NCBI GenBank assembly: GCA_902799245.1
Contig: CADBZY010000008.1
Coordinates: 37,002-101,001 of the forward strand
Direction of reading: 5' to 3'
DNA length: 64,000 bases
From: an uncultured Ruminococcus sp.
GTDB taxonomy: Bacteria > Bacillota > Clostridia > Oscillospirales > Acutalibacteraceae
Shown here piece after piece: positions 45,438 to 54,546 of this stretch. The translations under genes were made by a program, and so were the position numbers. Each line of letters begins with the position of its first letter. Within the stretch, counting starts at the first letter, position 1. The notes under the pieces were generated by a model, which saw only the letters and a program-made list of their open reading frames with translations, did not search any database and was not told where the DNA came from.

Positions 45438-46160
45438 TTATAAATTGTATAGAATAAAGCTGTAGAGGCTTGCGAAGTGGAAGAGCGTACCTCCGAGAAC
45501 AAAGAGATGCCATATGGTGTGCATATATCTTATTTTGTTGCCAAGTCCGTAGAAGATCGCTCCGACGGTGTAGACCACACCGCCTGCTATCAGCATTACG
45601 AGCTGATCGTGAGACAGCGCTGCGGCAATATACTTGTAGGCGAAGATGATGCACCAGCCGGAAGTCAGGTAGCATATCATGGAGGGAATGGCGTATTTTT
45701 TCAGATCAATGAGATTAAGGGAGATACCTATCACAGACGCGAGAGCGACAATGGCAAAAATAATCTTTCCCGCGAGGTTGTTCATCACCATGAGCGTGTA
45801 GGGGGCATAGGTGCCGGCTATCAGCAGAAAGATCGAGCAGTGATCCATGATCTGGAACTTCTTTTTAGCTGTCGTAAGCTCCCATCCGTGGTAAAGTGCT
45901 GAATTTGCGTAAAGAACGATCATCGTGATAAAGAAAACACACATAGAGAGCGTGGCAATAGCGTTGCCTGCGGCCATCAGCAGCTTCATGCTCATGATCC
46001 ATCCGACTACTCCAAGGAGCGCGCCTAGCGCGTGCGTCACACAATTGAGCAATTCTTCGTTGAAGGTGTATATCGGAAGGCTTAGCGCTTTGATTCGGCT
46101 CTGTCTGCCGACCTCGCGCTGTGCGTACATCATCCTGTAGTCATTTATAGAAATATTCAT
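45438..46160 (-). CDS. Hemolysin III / PAQR family membrane protein
   Basis: 240 residues with seven membrane helices. Conserved family residues are visible: NCVTHALGALLG in helix 1, SALYHGWEL and FQIMDHCSIFLLIAGTYAPYT, and the HTIWHLFVLGGTLFHF end with its paired histidines. PAQR proteins bind zinc at these histidines and have been tied to lipid homeostasis; the hemolysin name is historical. Start ATG at 46160 has AAAAGGAGA. Confidence 0.93.
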   Translation of the reverse strand: MNISINDYRMMYAQREVGRQSRIKALSLPIYTFNEELLNCVTHALGALLGVVGWIMSMKLLMAAGNAIATLSMCVFFITMIVLYANSALYHGWELTTAKKKFQIMDHCSIFLLIAGTYAPYTLMVMNNLAGKIIFAIVALASVIGISLNLIDLKKYAIPSMICYLTSGWCIIFAYKYIAAALSHDQLVMLIAGGVVYTVGAIFYGLGNKIRYMHTIWHLFVLGGTLFHFASLYSFILYNL

Positions 46161-46203
46161 AATTGGTTCTCCTTTTACTGATATGCTTGTTTCTTACATT
46201 AAG

Positions 46204-46232
46204 ATTATAACATACTAATATTAATATGTCAA
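46204..46232 (-). promoter_or_regulatory. Promoter of the hemolysin III gene
   Basis: Minus strand: -35 TTGACA (46232-46227), 17-base spacer, -10 TATAAT (46209-46204). Confidence 0.75.
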
Positions 46233-46339
46233 TACATAGTTTTGAAAATCAGATCATATTTTTATTATATTTGTAAATATATTATTTCAACCATATTACG
46301 ACAATATTATTCCACGCTCGCCATTAAAATATCATAAAA

Positions 46340-46375
46340 CAAAAAATCCCACAAAGCTAATAAGCAATGTGGGAT
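46340..46375 (-). terminator. Terminator of the Pro/Gln-rich membrane protein gene
   Basis: ATCCCACA paired with TGTGGGAT, then T6 on the minus strand. Confidence 0.8.
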
Positions 46376-46395
46376 AATCTGTCAAAGTGGAATGT

Positions 46396-48018
46396 TTATC
46401 TTCTGCCTCGCTGACTGCCGGCGTTTCCGTCAGTGGGATTGAACTGATTCGGGCTGAATCCGGCGCGGTCGGTGGGATAGTAGTACTCGTAGGTGTATTC
46501 TTCGTCGTCCTCAACCGGCTGAGGAGCGGCTGCGCGATTCTGCTGCTCCAGGCGGTCGACGTGATCCGTCAATCTTTCACCCGACTGAGAGTACCCCTGC
46601 GCAAGGCAAACATTTCTGCCCTGCTGCGCTGCGTTTGACATTCCGGGAATTCTTTCATCAGGAGATGCGTTGACATATTGATTCGAAGGTGGCTGATTGC
46701 GATTGACGTTGCTTTGCAGACGTGCGATGGAATTATCCACTTCGCCGGTCAGTTTTTCCAGTTCGCGGCTCTGCAGCTCGGCTCTTCTGCGCTCGTACTG
46801 ATACTTGGCGGCAGCTTCGTCGTAGGGATTTACATATTCCACCGGCTGCTGCGGTACAGGGTAGCCGCCGTATGGAGCATTAGGCGGTACGATGCCCTGA
46901 TAGGGAGAAACGGGATAAGTCGGATATGCAGGCGGATAATACTGCCTCTGCTGCTGCTGCGGATATTGCCCGTAATATGCCGCGGGATTTGCGATATAGG
47001 ACGGTGCCGGAGGATTCTGAGGCGGACGGGGAGGCCTGCGGTCGTTGACACCGCCGGAAATCTGCCCTCTGCGACCGCCGCCAATGGAGGCATTGACCGG
47101 AATATACGGGGATTCGTTTATATCGTCATCCAGCAGGCTATCCTCTTCCAGTTCGTCAACGGGAGTGTGCAGGATAAGATTGGGCTTGGGAAGATCGTAG
47201 GTTTCATAGAAATAGTCGTCCCATTCCTCGTCATCAAAATATTCGGCGGGATTGGAAATGTGAAAGAGTGTGCCAATGGCAAAAAATGCCATAAATATAT
47301 CTGTCAAGACAAGCGGATTCATCAGAAGATCATCCGCAGAAGTGCAGTCGTTCACAAGCCAGTTGATGCTGTAGAGCAACGATGTCATAATTCCGATGCA
47401 GCCGCCCGCAAAGCCCCATTTAATGGAATTGGAATTAATGCAGCAGAAGAGCTTGCCGACGGTGAGCAGGAAAATGGTAAATGAACAGCACATTGCGATA
47501 ATAGGAAGCTCTGCGCTGATGTCAGCCATGGACGCGGATCGCAGAAAAACCGAAAGCATTCTGTATCCGTACCACAGCGCAGGCGCGATAGGCACGGCAG
47601 GCATGGAGAGAATATAGTTTTCTCCCTTAAAAAATGATACGGAATAAACCATCATGGACAGAACTGCGAGAAGTCCCAATATCGAAAAGGCTATCCCGCC
47701 GGTACCGGCGTACATCTGCAAATCATCGTTGATAAGACCCAGAACGGACGAGTAACCGCAGGTAGCGGCAGTAAGCATGGAGATCGTTCCGAGCACCCCG
47801 GATTTTTTCGGGGAATAGGTGTGAGGATAATCGTCGCTGAAAATGGAGAAGGCAACCACAAGCAATAAGAAAACGGTCATAAGCACATTGCTGATGATGC
47901 TCACAGTGCTGACAAATTCATCCGACGCATTAGCCGAAAACATATTTTTATACAAAGAGATAGGTATGACCAGTGAGGCGATAATAAATAAAACCACCAG
48001 TGATCGTCTTATTTTCAT
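46396..48018 (-). CDS. Multi-pass membrane protein with Pro/Gln/Tyr-rich C-terminal tail
   Basis: 540 residues. About seven or eight membrane helices fill 1-255. The C-terminal half is predicted disordered: Asn/Pro/Gln/Tyr-rich (PPQNPPAPSYIANPAAYYGQ), a short coiled-coil-like helix (AAAKYQYERRRAELQSRELE), then Gln/Asn/acidic segments. ATG at 48018 behind GGGAGGG is preferred over the open frame to 48102. Family not recognised. Facing of the tail is unclear; if cytoplasmic it may be a scaffold. It is divergent from the SpoIID-like gene. Confidence 0.8.
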   Translation of the reverse strand: MKIRRSLVVLFIIASLVIPISLYKNMFSANASDEFVSTVSIISNVLMTVFLLLVVAFSIFSDDYPHTYSPKKSGVLGTISMLTAATCGYSSVLGLINDDLQMYAGTGGIAFSILGLLAVLSMMVYSVSFFKGENYILSMPAVPIAPALWYGYRMLSVFLRSASMADISAELPIIAMCCSFTIFLLTVGKLFCCINSNSIKWGFAGGCIGIMTSLLYSINWLVNDCTSADDLLMNPLVLTDIFMAFFAIGTLFHISNPAEYFDDEEWDDYFYETYDLPKPNLILHTPVDELEEDSLLDDDINESPYIPVNASIGGGRRGQISGGVNDRRPPRPPQNPPAPSYIANPAAYYGQYPQQQQRQYYPPAYPTYPVSPYQGIVPPNAPYGGYPVPQQPVEYVNPYDEAAAKYQYERRRAELQSRELEKLTGEVDNSIARLQSNVNRNQPPSNQYVNASPDERIPGMSNAAQQGRNVCLAQGYSQSGERLTDHVDRLEQQNRAAAPQPVEDDEEYTYEYYYPTDRAGFSPNQFNPTDGNAGSQRGRR

Positions 48019-48142
48019 TTGTTTCCCTCCCGGCAGGATCGCATAAGCGAAGCGGAATAAATACTCCTCCGATGTGATTATGCCAAAGTATTTTGCATAC
48101 AATTATCTTGGATGATAAAAAACTGCATAATTATCTTTTTAT

Positions 48143-48171
48143 ATTTTATCCTATAATACACATAAAGTCAA
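48143..48171 (-). promoter_or_regulatory. Promoter of the Pro/Gln-rich membrane protein gene
   Basis: Minus strand: -35 TTGACT (48171-48166), 17-base spacer, -10 TAAAAT (48148-48143). Confidence 0.65.
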
Positions 48172-48253
48172 GTAATAAAAAAATACAAGTAGTTAAAGTA
48201 TGTTTACATGATAACAAAGAAAATGAAGAAAAAATACAGAGGTTGTGATCAAT

Positions 48254-49207
48254 ATGAAAAGAATAAAGAAGATTTGGTTAATTTCCTTCCTGTTTGTGAT
48301 AATGCTGTCGTTTTTCCCCGTGGCATCGTCACTGATGTTTGGAGCCAGTGAGTCATACGTCAGCGCGCTTGTTTCACAGAGCAGTCTGAGTCTTGCTTCC
48401 GGCCGAATTCACACCGTGACGGTGGAAGATCCCGTGACAGGAGACAGAGAGGTGATGAGCGAAAGAGACTATCTGTGCGGGATCGTTGCCTCGCAGATGC
48501 CGATAGAATACGATGATGAAGCGATAAAGGCGCAAGCAGTGGCATCGTACACCCTGATAAAGTACCGCAGGATATACGGCACACCCGCAGAAGCGCAGAG
48601 TTTTCTATCGAAAAAGGAACTTAAGAAAAAATGGGGCGAGGATTACGTGAGAAATTATTCCCGTCTCAGGAAACTTGTGAGTTCGGTGTACGGCGAATAT
48701 ATTGCATATCATGGGGAGCCAATTCTTGCGGCGTATCATGATTATTCCTGCGGCGTGACCGAATATGGAGGAAACGTCTGGAAAGGAGATTATCCGTATC
48801 TTGCAGCGGTAGAAAGCCGCGATGACGTCTGCGCGGAGGATTATCGCAGTACCGTGAGGATGACAGCAGAGCAATTCAGCTCGGTGTGCAGTGAAAAACT
48901 GGGATTTTCTCTGAAGGGAGAACCGTCAGAGTGGGTGGTAGGATGTGTGCGTTCGGATTCCGGATATGTCATGAGTTATACTCTGTGTGAAAACACGGTA
49001 GGTGGCCAGCGTATGCGGAATGTATTCGGACTGCGTTCGGCTTGTTTCACACTGAAATACGAGGATAACGCATTTGTCTTTGACGTCAGGGGAAGCGGTC
49101 ACGGTGTCGGAATGAGCAAATTCGGAGCCAATCTGATGTCTTTAAACGGAAAGACATACCGTGAAATACTGGGGCATTATTACAAGGGAACGAAGGTGAT
49201 ACCGTAA
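48254..49207 (+). CDS. SpoIID/LytB-like protein (peptidoglycan lytic enzyme family)
   Basis: 317 residues. N-terminal signal anchor (about 6-30), then a SpoIID domain: AVASYTLIKYRRIYGT, a pair of cysteines region, and the end block VRGSGHGVGMSKFGANLM. SpoIID cuts peptidoglycan glycan strands during engulfment in spore formers; LytB-like members act elsewhere. ATG at 48254 has GAGG upstream and is preferred over the GTG at 48245. The presence of this family suggests but does not prove sporulation. Confidence 0.9.
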   Translation: MKRIKKIWLISFLFVIMLSFFPVASSLMFGASESYVSALVSQSSLSLASGRIHTVTVEDPVTGDREVMSERDYLCGIVASQMPIEYDDEAIKAQAVASYTLIKYRRIYGTPAEAQSFLSKKELKKKWGEDYVRNYSRLRKLVSSVYGEYIAYHGEPILAAYHDYSCGVTEYGGNVWKGDYPYLAAVESRDDVCAEDYRSTVRMTAEQFSSVCSEKLGFSLKGEPSEWVVGCVRSDSGYVMSYTLCENTVGGQRMRNVFGLRSACFTLKYEDNAFVFDVRGSGHGVGMSKFGANLMSLNGKTYREILGHYYKGTKVIP

Positions 49208-49246
49208 ATCAGCAAAGGGGCAAATGGTTCGCCCTGCTTAAAAAAC

Positions 49247-49276
49247 TTGACAAACGTGCTGTGGAAGTGGTATATT
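49247..49276 (+). promoter_or_regulatory. Promoter of the PP2C gene
   Basis: -35 TTGACA (49247-49252), 18-base spacer, -10 TATATT (49271-49276). Confidence 0.6.
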
Positions 49277-49356
49277 GTATAATGATGATTGATGAGTCAT
49301 CTTTTTTTCGTTACGGTTGTCTTTTAAAATATCGGAGAGGGGAGGGCGAAGCCTGT

Positions 49357-50256
49357 ATGAAAGGTATACCGATCACGCTTGAGATAGCCGCCGTTACCGA
49401 TATTGGTCGCCGCAGGGCGCGGAATGAAGATAATTTTTTTGTCAACGGTGCGTTTATTGATCATTACAAGGTGAGAGCGGAGCGTTTTGAATCTGTTGAT
49501 ACAGAGGAAGTTCACGTGATGGCTGTATGTGATGGAATGGGCGGTCTGACTGATGGTGACGTGGCCGCCATGATAGGCGTCACCACCCTTTCGGATCACG
49601 CCGATGAGCTGCAGGCGATACGAACCGGAGAAGATGCTTCCTTCACGGCTAACAGGATTGTCAGAACGGCCAATGACCGTATTCTTAAAAGAATAAAGAA
49701 AACCGGCAAAAAGATGGGATCCACCTTCGCCATGCTCGTGGCATCGGTAGACTGTCTGTATGCCTGTAACCTCGGTGACAGTGAAATTTACATAAAGACC
49801 CGTTTCGGTATGGAACGGTTGAGCAAGCCGCAGACCTACGCGCAGGAACTTGTGGACAGCGGAGCCATTTCGGAGAATCAGGCCGGCCGTTCCTACGGTC
49901 GCAATCAGCTGTCGAAATACCTCGGCATGGATAATCTGAAGGCGCTGAAGCCCAATGAGAGCAGCGCGGAAATTCGCACGGGCGACATATTGCTAATCTG
50001 CTCTGACGGTGTATCGGACGTTCTGCCGAGCCATTCGATTTACGCGAGCCTCAGTTCCGACCGCCCTGTCAATGAGATAGCGGATACGCTGATTGAAAAG
50101 GCACTTCGCAAGAACAGCGGCGATAATATGACGGTCGTCATTGCCCGTGTTCTGGATGACGGCAGGGTGGCGAGACTCAGACGGAGGCTGGGAATTGCTC
50201 TTGGCATCACCGCCGGAGTCGTCATGCTGGCGGTACTGATCGCCTGGATGCTGTGA
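49357..50256 (+). CDS. Membrane-anchored PP2C-type Ser/Thr phosphatase
   Basis: 299 residues. PP2C (PPM) domain with the metal-binding aspartates in NEDNFF, VCDGMGGLTDGD and LICSDGVSDVLPS, plus CNLGDSEIYI. A single C-terminal membrane helix (about 278-299, GIALGITAGVVMLAVLIAWML) would hold it at the membrane; the usual clostridial PrpC/Stp is soluble. ATG at 49357 has GGAGGG upstream. No Ser/Thr kinase gene is adjacent. An IreB homologue, a known kinase substrate in other Firmicutes, is encoded about 23 kb away. Confidence 0.9.
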   Translation: MKGIPITLEIAAVTDIGRRRARNEDNFFVNGAFIDHYKVRAERFESVDTEEVHVMAVCDGMGGLTDGDVAAMIGVTTLSDHADELQAIRTGEDASFTANRIVRTANDRILKRIKKTGKKMGSTFAMLVASVDCLYACNLGDSEIYIKTRFGMERLSKPQTYAQELVDSGAISENQAGRSYGRNQLSKYLGMDNLKALKPNESSAEIRTGDILLICSDGVSDVLPSHSIYASLSSDRPVNEIADTLIEKALRKNSGDNMTVVIARVLDDGRVARLRRRLGIALGITAGVVMLAVLIAWML

Positions 50257-50347
50257 GGCAAGTTATACAAAATATACAATCGCACGGTGGATGGATGAAT
50301 AACTTTTTCTGATAAGGTATATCTTTTCAGGCAGAGTCATTTTTCTG

Positions 50348-50376
50348 TTGACTTTTGAACTTTATACCGTTAAAAT
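50348..50376 (+). promoter_or_regulatory. Promoter of the ANTAR regulator gene
   Basis: -35 TTGACT (50348-50353), 17-base spacer, -10 TAAAAT (50371-50376). Confidence 0.65.
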
Positions 50377-50408
50377 ATCATTGTATCATGCTGTTAGCAT
50401 AGTAAACT

Positions 50409-50422
50409 ATTTGGGACCAAAT
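50409..50422. promoter_or_regulatory. Perfect palindrome ATTTGG-GA-CCAAAT
   Basis: A 14-base near-perfect inverted repeat in the leader of the ANTAR gene, about 18 bases before the ATG. It could be an operator or a small RNA hairpin; the role is unknown. Confidence 0.4.
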
Positions 50423-50439
50423 ATCCCTCGTGTGAGGTC

Positions 50440-50985
50440 ATGGCATTGGGTGGCGTGATAATAGCCTGCAAGGACAGCGCGATGTGTGACAAGCTGGCGC
50501 ACACGCTTTCCGCATCCGGCATCGATGTGCTGGGAACAGCCACAAAGGGCGCTTCCGCTCTGCAAAAGGCTGCCAGATACTACGGCGACCGTGGAGTGCT
50601 GCTGTGTTCGTATGCCATGAGCGATATGACCGCTTCCGAGCTTTACCGCATCATGCCGGAAGGTTTCGAGATGGTTGTGCTGCTTTCGGCGAGACAGCGG
50701 GCGATATTCGGCGGCGGAGATATGCTCTGTCTCGATATTCCGATCAACCGCGGCGACCTTATCAGCACACTGCGAATGCTCACGGAGCCGCAGAAGCCTT
50801 CTCCCTCCAAGCCGGAGAAGCGCAGCGAGAGCGACAGAGAGATCATCGGCAGAGCCAAGGCGCTGTTGATGGAGCGCAACGGCATGTCCGAGCCGGACGC
50901 GCACAGATTTTTGCAAAAACGCAGCATGAACAGCGGTGAGTCGCTGGTCAGCGTTGCTTTAAGTATTCTGAATGGAGTTTTGTAA
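50440..50985 (+). CDS. ANTAR-domain RNA-binding response regulator
   Basis: 181 residues. A degenerate receiver-like domain (1-115, GVIIACKDSAMCDKLAHTL...), then an ANTAR domain (about 128-181; IIGRAKALLMERNGMSEPDA) that in relatives binds paired RNA hairpins to prevent termination. The usual phospho-acceptor aspartate is not clear. The start is uncertain: ATG at 50440 has GTGAGG only 2 bases away. It is followed by a strong terminator and then dapF; in other Clostridia ANTAR genes often sit by glutamine-synthetase genes, not seen here. Confidence 0.85.
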   Translation: MALGGVIIACKDSAMCDKLAHTLSASGIDVLGTATKGASALQKAARYYGDRGVLLCSYAMSDMTASELYRIMPEGFEMVVLLSARQRAIFGGGDMLCLDIPINRGDLISTLRMLTEPQKPSPSKPEKRSESDREIIGRAKALLMERNGMSEPDAHRFLQKRSMNSGESLVSVALSILNGVL

Positions 50986-51052
50986 ATGATTCTTTCGTTA
51001 CATTCATTTGTTATCGAAAACTTAACAGCTCTTTTCCAAAGTTAGTCCGTCA

Positions 51053-51088
51053 GGGGGTAGCAATTCATTTGCTATTCCCTTTTTTTTA
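51053..51088 (+). terminator. Terminator after the ANTAR gene, just before dapF
   Basis: GGGgGTAGCAA paired with TTGCTATtCCC and followed by T8. It ends only 46 bases before the dapF start. Confidence 0.8.
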
Positions 51089-51133
51089 CCTGTTATTCAA
51101 TGCTTCTGACCAACGAACGGAGGAACGGAAAAA

Positions 51134-51964
51134 ATGAAATTCACAAAAATGCACGGTATTGGCAACGATTACATTTACGTCAACTGTATGGACGGTATGG
51201 ATTTTGACCCCGAACAGACTTCAATCGCCCTGAGCGACAGACATTTCGGCGTAGGTTCCGACGGTATGATACTGATCTGTCCCTCTGACAAAGCGGATTT
51301 CCGCATGAGAATGTTCAACGCCGACGGCTCCGAAGGCAAGATGTGCGGCAACGGAATCCGCTGCTTTGCCAAATACGTTTATTGCAAGGGTCTCACCGAC
51401 AAGACGGTTATTTCCATAGAAACCCTTGCAGGAATTAAAACCGCGTGGCTGATTCTGAACGGCCAAGAGGTCGTTTCCATCCGCGTGGATATGGGAAGTC
51501 CCGTGCTTGCACCTTCGCTGATTCCTGTGGAATTTGCCGGTGAGCGCATGGTGAACGAAGCCATTGAAGTCGGCGGCAGAGAGTGGAATGTTACGGCGGT
51601 TTCGATGGGCAATCCCCATTGCGTCACCTATGTGGATGACGTGGACGGGCTTGCTATAGAAAAAATCGGCCCGCAGTTTGAGCATCATGCGTTGTTCCCG
51701 GAGCGTGTCAATACGGAATTCGTCAAAAAAATTGACGACACCACGGTTCAGATGCGCGTATGGGAACGCGGCTCCGGCGAGACATGGGCGTGCGGTACAG
51801 GCGCCTGCGCCGTTGCGGTCGCGTCTATTCTGAACGGCGTTGTCAGTTCCGACAGCGTGAAGGTAAAGCTGCGCGGCGGCGACCTTCACATCGAATGGAA
51901 CAGAGAGGAAAATACGGTCTATATGACCGGACCGGCGACCTTTGTCTATGAAGGAGAGGTATGA
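51134..51964 (+). CDS. dapF: Diaminopimelate epimerase
   Basis: 276-residue racemase converting LL- to meso-diaminopimelate for peptidoglycan and lysine. Both active cysteines are present: in KMCGNGIRCFAKY and in ETWACGTGACAVAV. N-terminal MKFTKMHGIGNDYIY is typical. Start ATG at 51134 follows GGAGGAACGG. dapL lies downstream after intergenic element copy D, so the last two steps of the aminotransferase lysine route are encoded together. Confidence 0.97.
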   Translation: MKFTKMHGIGNDYIYVNCMDGMDFDPEQTSIALSDRHFGVGSDGMILICPSDKADFRMRMFNADGSEGKMCGNGIRCFAKYVYCKGLTDKTVISIETLAGIKTAWLILNGQEVVSIRVDMGSPVLAPSLIPVEFAGERMVNEAIEVGGREWNVTAVSMGNPHCVTYVDDVDGLAIEKIGPQFEHHALFPERVNTEFVKKIDDTTVQMRVWERGSGETWACGTGACAVAVASILNGVVSSDSVKVKLRGGDLHIEWNREENTVYMTGPATFVYEGEV

Positions 51965-52066
51965 GCGCTCGCATTCGCTCGCTAAGAGAATAGTGAATAA
52001 CGAATAACGAATAACGAATAACGAATAGTGAATCATTTCGGAGCGCTTCGCGCTTGAATAAATAAT
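51963..52066 (+). repeat. Intergenic double-hairpin element, copy D
   Basis: Left hairpin GAGCGCTCGCATTCGCTCGC on the dapF stop, spacer with about four tandem CGAATAA units, right hairpin GAGCGCTTCGCGCTTG (52041-52056). The spacer matches copy A closely. Confidence 0.75.
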
Positions 52067-52078
52067 GGAGGAATGATA

Positions 52079-53293
52079 ATGTTCAAAGTAAATGACAATT
52101 TTGTGAAGCTGCCGCAGAGCTATCTGTTCTCGGACATTGCCCGCAGAGTCGCGGCTTTTACCGAAGCCAATCCCGACAAGCCGATCATCCGACTTGGAAT
52201 AGGTGACGTCACACGCCCGCTGGCTCCCGCTGTGGTGGAAGCGATGCAAAAGGCTTGCGCTGAAATGGGGCAGGAGGCCACTTTCCGCGGGTATGGCCCG
52301 GAGCAGGGATATTCTTTCCTGAGAGAAGCCATCGTAGCGTATGACTACCGCGCCAGAGGCATTGACATTCAGCCGGACGAGGTTTTTGTAAGTGACGGCG
52401 CGAAGTCCGATACCGGCAACATCGGCGACATATTCGGTCGGGACAATATCGTCGCGGTTTGCGATCCTGTCTATCCCGTGTACGTTGATACCAACGCAAT
52501 GGCTGGCAGAGCCGGTGAACTCGGCGCAGACGGCAGGTGGAGCAACCTCATTTACATGCCCTGCACAGAGGAAAACGGATTTGCTCCGGCACTTCCCGAA
52601 AAGCGCGCTGATATGATCTATCTCTGTTTCCCGAACAATCCCACAGGCGCGTCTATCACATTTGAGGGACTGAAAAAGTGGGTTGACTACGCACTGGAAA
52701 ATGAATCGGTGATTCTTTATGACTCCGCTTACGAGGCGTTCATTACCGAGGATATTCCACACAGTATATTTGAAATTGAGGGAGCCAGACAGTGCGCCAT
52801 CGAATTCCGCAGTTTCAGCAAGACAGCGGGCTTCACCGGTACGCGCTGCGGTTATACCGTCGTCCCCAAGGCTTTGAAGTGCGGTGACGTTTCTCTCAAT
52901 GCCCTGTGGAACAGACGGCAGACCACGAAATTCAACGGCGTACCCTACATCGTTCAGCGTGGCGCGGAAGCGGTCTATTCCGCCGAGGGACAGAAGCAGA
53001 TTCGTGCAACCATCGCCTATTACCTCAACAACGCGAAGGTGATTCGCGAAGGGCTTTCTGACGCAGGTTTCACGGCATACGGAGGAGTCAACGCACCCTA
53101 TATCTGGCTGAAAACGCCCGACGGACTTACTTCATGGGAATTCTTTGATGAGCTGATTAACAAAGCCGGTGTTGTGGGCACACCCGGCTCCGGTTTCGGA
53201 CCGAGCGGTGAAGGATATTTCCGACTGACCTCTTTCGGTTCTCTGGAGAATTCCGTGGCCGCTATCGAGCGGATCAAAAAGGCGTTTGCTTGA
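52079..53293 (+). CDS. dapL: LL-diaminopimelate aminotransferase
   Basis: 404-residue fold-type-I PLP enzyme that makes LL-diaminopimelate directly from tetrahydrodipicolinate and glutamate. It shows [25 protein letters not shown], and the PLP lysine in [18 protein letters not shown] at 52079 has GGAGG at seven bases; the ATG at 52073 is too close to it. Confidence 0.95.
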   Translation: MFKVNDNFVKLPQSYLFSDIARRVAAFTEANPDKPIIRLGIGDVTRPLAPAVVEAMQKACAEMGQEATFRGYGPEQGYSFLREAIVAYDYRARGIDIQPDEVFVSDGAKSDTGNIGDIFGRDNIVAVCDPVYPVYVDTNAMAGRAGELGADGRWSNLIYMPCTEENGFAPALPEKRADMIYLCFPNNPTGASITFEGLKKWVDYALENESVILYDSAYEAFITEDIPHSIFEIEGARQCAIEFRSFSKTAGFTGTRCGYTVVPKALKCGDVSLNALWNRRQTTKFNGVPYIVQRGAEAVYSAEGQKQIRATIAYYLNNAKVIREGLSDAGFTAYGGVNAPYIWLKTPDGLTSWEFFDELINKAGVVGTPGSGFGPSGEGYFRLTSFGSLENSVAAIERIKKAFA

Positions 53294-53366
53294 AAGCTGT
53301 CTGCTTTTTGACCATATTTTGAGCAAAATTTGAAATAACATTCTTCTAAAATTAAATCATTGCATA

Positions 53367-53395
53367 TTGAATTTGAAATAATTGTATGCTAAAAT
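53367..53395 (+). promoter_or_regulatory. Promoter of carAB
   Basis: -35 TTGAAT (53367-53372), 17-base spacer, -10 TAAAAT (53390-53395). A small GGAGT/ACTCC hairpin lies in the leader just after. Confidence 0.6.
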
Positions 53396-53466
53396 ATTTA
53401 GAAATGTGCAACAGGAGTAAAAAAGACTCCGCTACAAATAATCACAAGAAAAGGAATGAACAGCAA

Positions 53467-54546
53467 ATGAAAGCATGGCTGATTCTCGAAGACGGAAGAG
53501 TTTATCAGGGCGAATCCGTCGGCGCTGAGAGAAAAACCGTCTGCGAAATAGTATTCAATACTTCTATGACGGGCTACCGCGAGCTTCTTACCGATCCTTC
53601 CTACGCCGGACAGGGTGTTGTTATGACCTACCCCATTATCGGCAGCTACGGCATATGCATGGAGGACGTTGAGTCCCGCAAACCGTGGGTTGAGGCCTAC
53701 ATTGTCCGCGAGCTCAACAGAATGGACTCCAATTTCCGCTCGGAGGGTTCTCTGCGCGAATATCTCATTCAGAACAATATTCCCGTTATTCAGGGCATAG
53801 ACACACGCGCCCTTACCAAGCACCTGAGAGAATCGGGTACCATGCGCGGCATGATCACCTTCGGCGAGAGCTTCGACATGGAGGAGTGCATGAAGGAAAT
53901 CAAGGCATACACCCTTCCCGAGACCGTTCCCACCGTCACCTGCCATCAGAAGTATTTTGTCAAGAGCAACGGAAACAGATACAACGTCGCTTTGCTTGAT
54001 CTCGGCTGCAAGAGAAATATTCTCATGTCGCTCGTCAATCTCGGCTGCGACGTGACGGTATATCCCGCCGGAACCACCGCGGAGGAAATTCTTGCGGGGG
54101 GACACGACGGCATCATGCTTTCCAACGGCCCCGGCGACCCCAAGCAGTGCGGTGCTGTTATCGAAGAACTGAAAAAGCTCATTGCCGCCAAAATGCCGAT
54201 TTTCGCGATCTGCCTCGGTCATCAGCTCATCGCCCTTGCCAGCGGATTCGATACCTACAAGCTGAAATACGGTCACAGAGGCGCGAATCATCCCGTCAAG
54301 GATCTTAAGACCGGCAGAGTGTACATTACCTCACAGAATCACGGCTATGTCGTGGACGAAAAGAGCATTGATCCCGCTATCGCCGAAATGAGCTACGCCA
54401 ATGTCAACGACGGCAGCTGCGAGGGCGTTCGTTACAAGAACGGTCACGTATTTACCGTGCAGTTCCACCCCGAAGCCTGCGCCGGCCCTCACGACGCCGC
54501 GCCGCTCTTTAATCAATTCTTTATAATGATGGGAGGACATAAATAA
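53467..54546 (+). CDS. carA: Carbamoyl-phosphate synthase small (glutaminase) subunit
   Basis: 359 residues. N-terminal CarA domain (WLILEDGRVYQGESVGAE, TSMTGYRELLTDPSY) and class-I glutamine amidotransferase domain with nucleophile in ICLGHQLIALASG and His/Glu in VQFHPEACAGPHD. ATG at 53467 has AAAAGGAATG upstream; the open frame from 53386 adds a non-conserved leader. It abuts carB (ATG at 54546 overlaps the carA stop by 1 base). Supplies carbamoyl phosphate for arginine and pyrimidines. Confidence 0.97.
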   Translation: MKAWLILEDGRVYQGESVGAERKTVCEIVFNTSMTGYRELLTDPSYAGQGVVMTYPIIGSYGICMEDVESRKPWVEAYIVRELNRMDSNFRSEGSLREYLIQNNIPVIQGIDTRALTKHLRESGTMRGMITFGESFDMEECMKEIKAYTLPETVPTVTCHQKYFVKSNGNRYNVALLDLGCKRNILMSLVNLGCDVTVYPAGTTAEEILAGGHDGIMLSNGPGDPKQCGAVIEELKKLIAAKMPIFAICLGHQLIALASGFDTYKLKYGHRGANHPVKDLKTGRVYITSQNHGYVVDEKSIDPAIAEMSYANVNDGSCEGVRYKNGHVFTVQFHPEACAGPHDAAPLFNQFFIMMGGHK

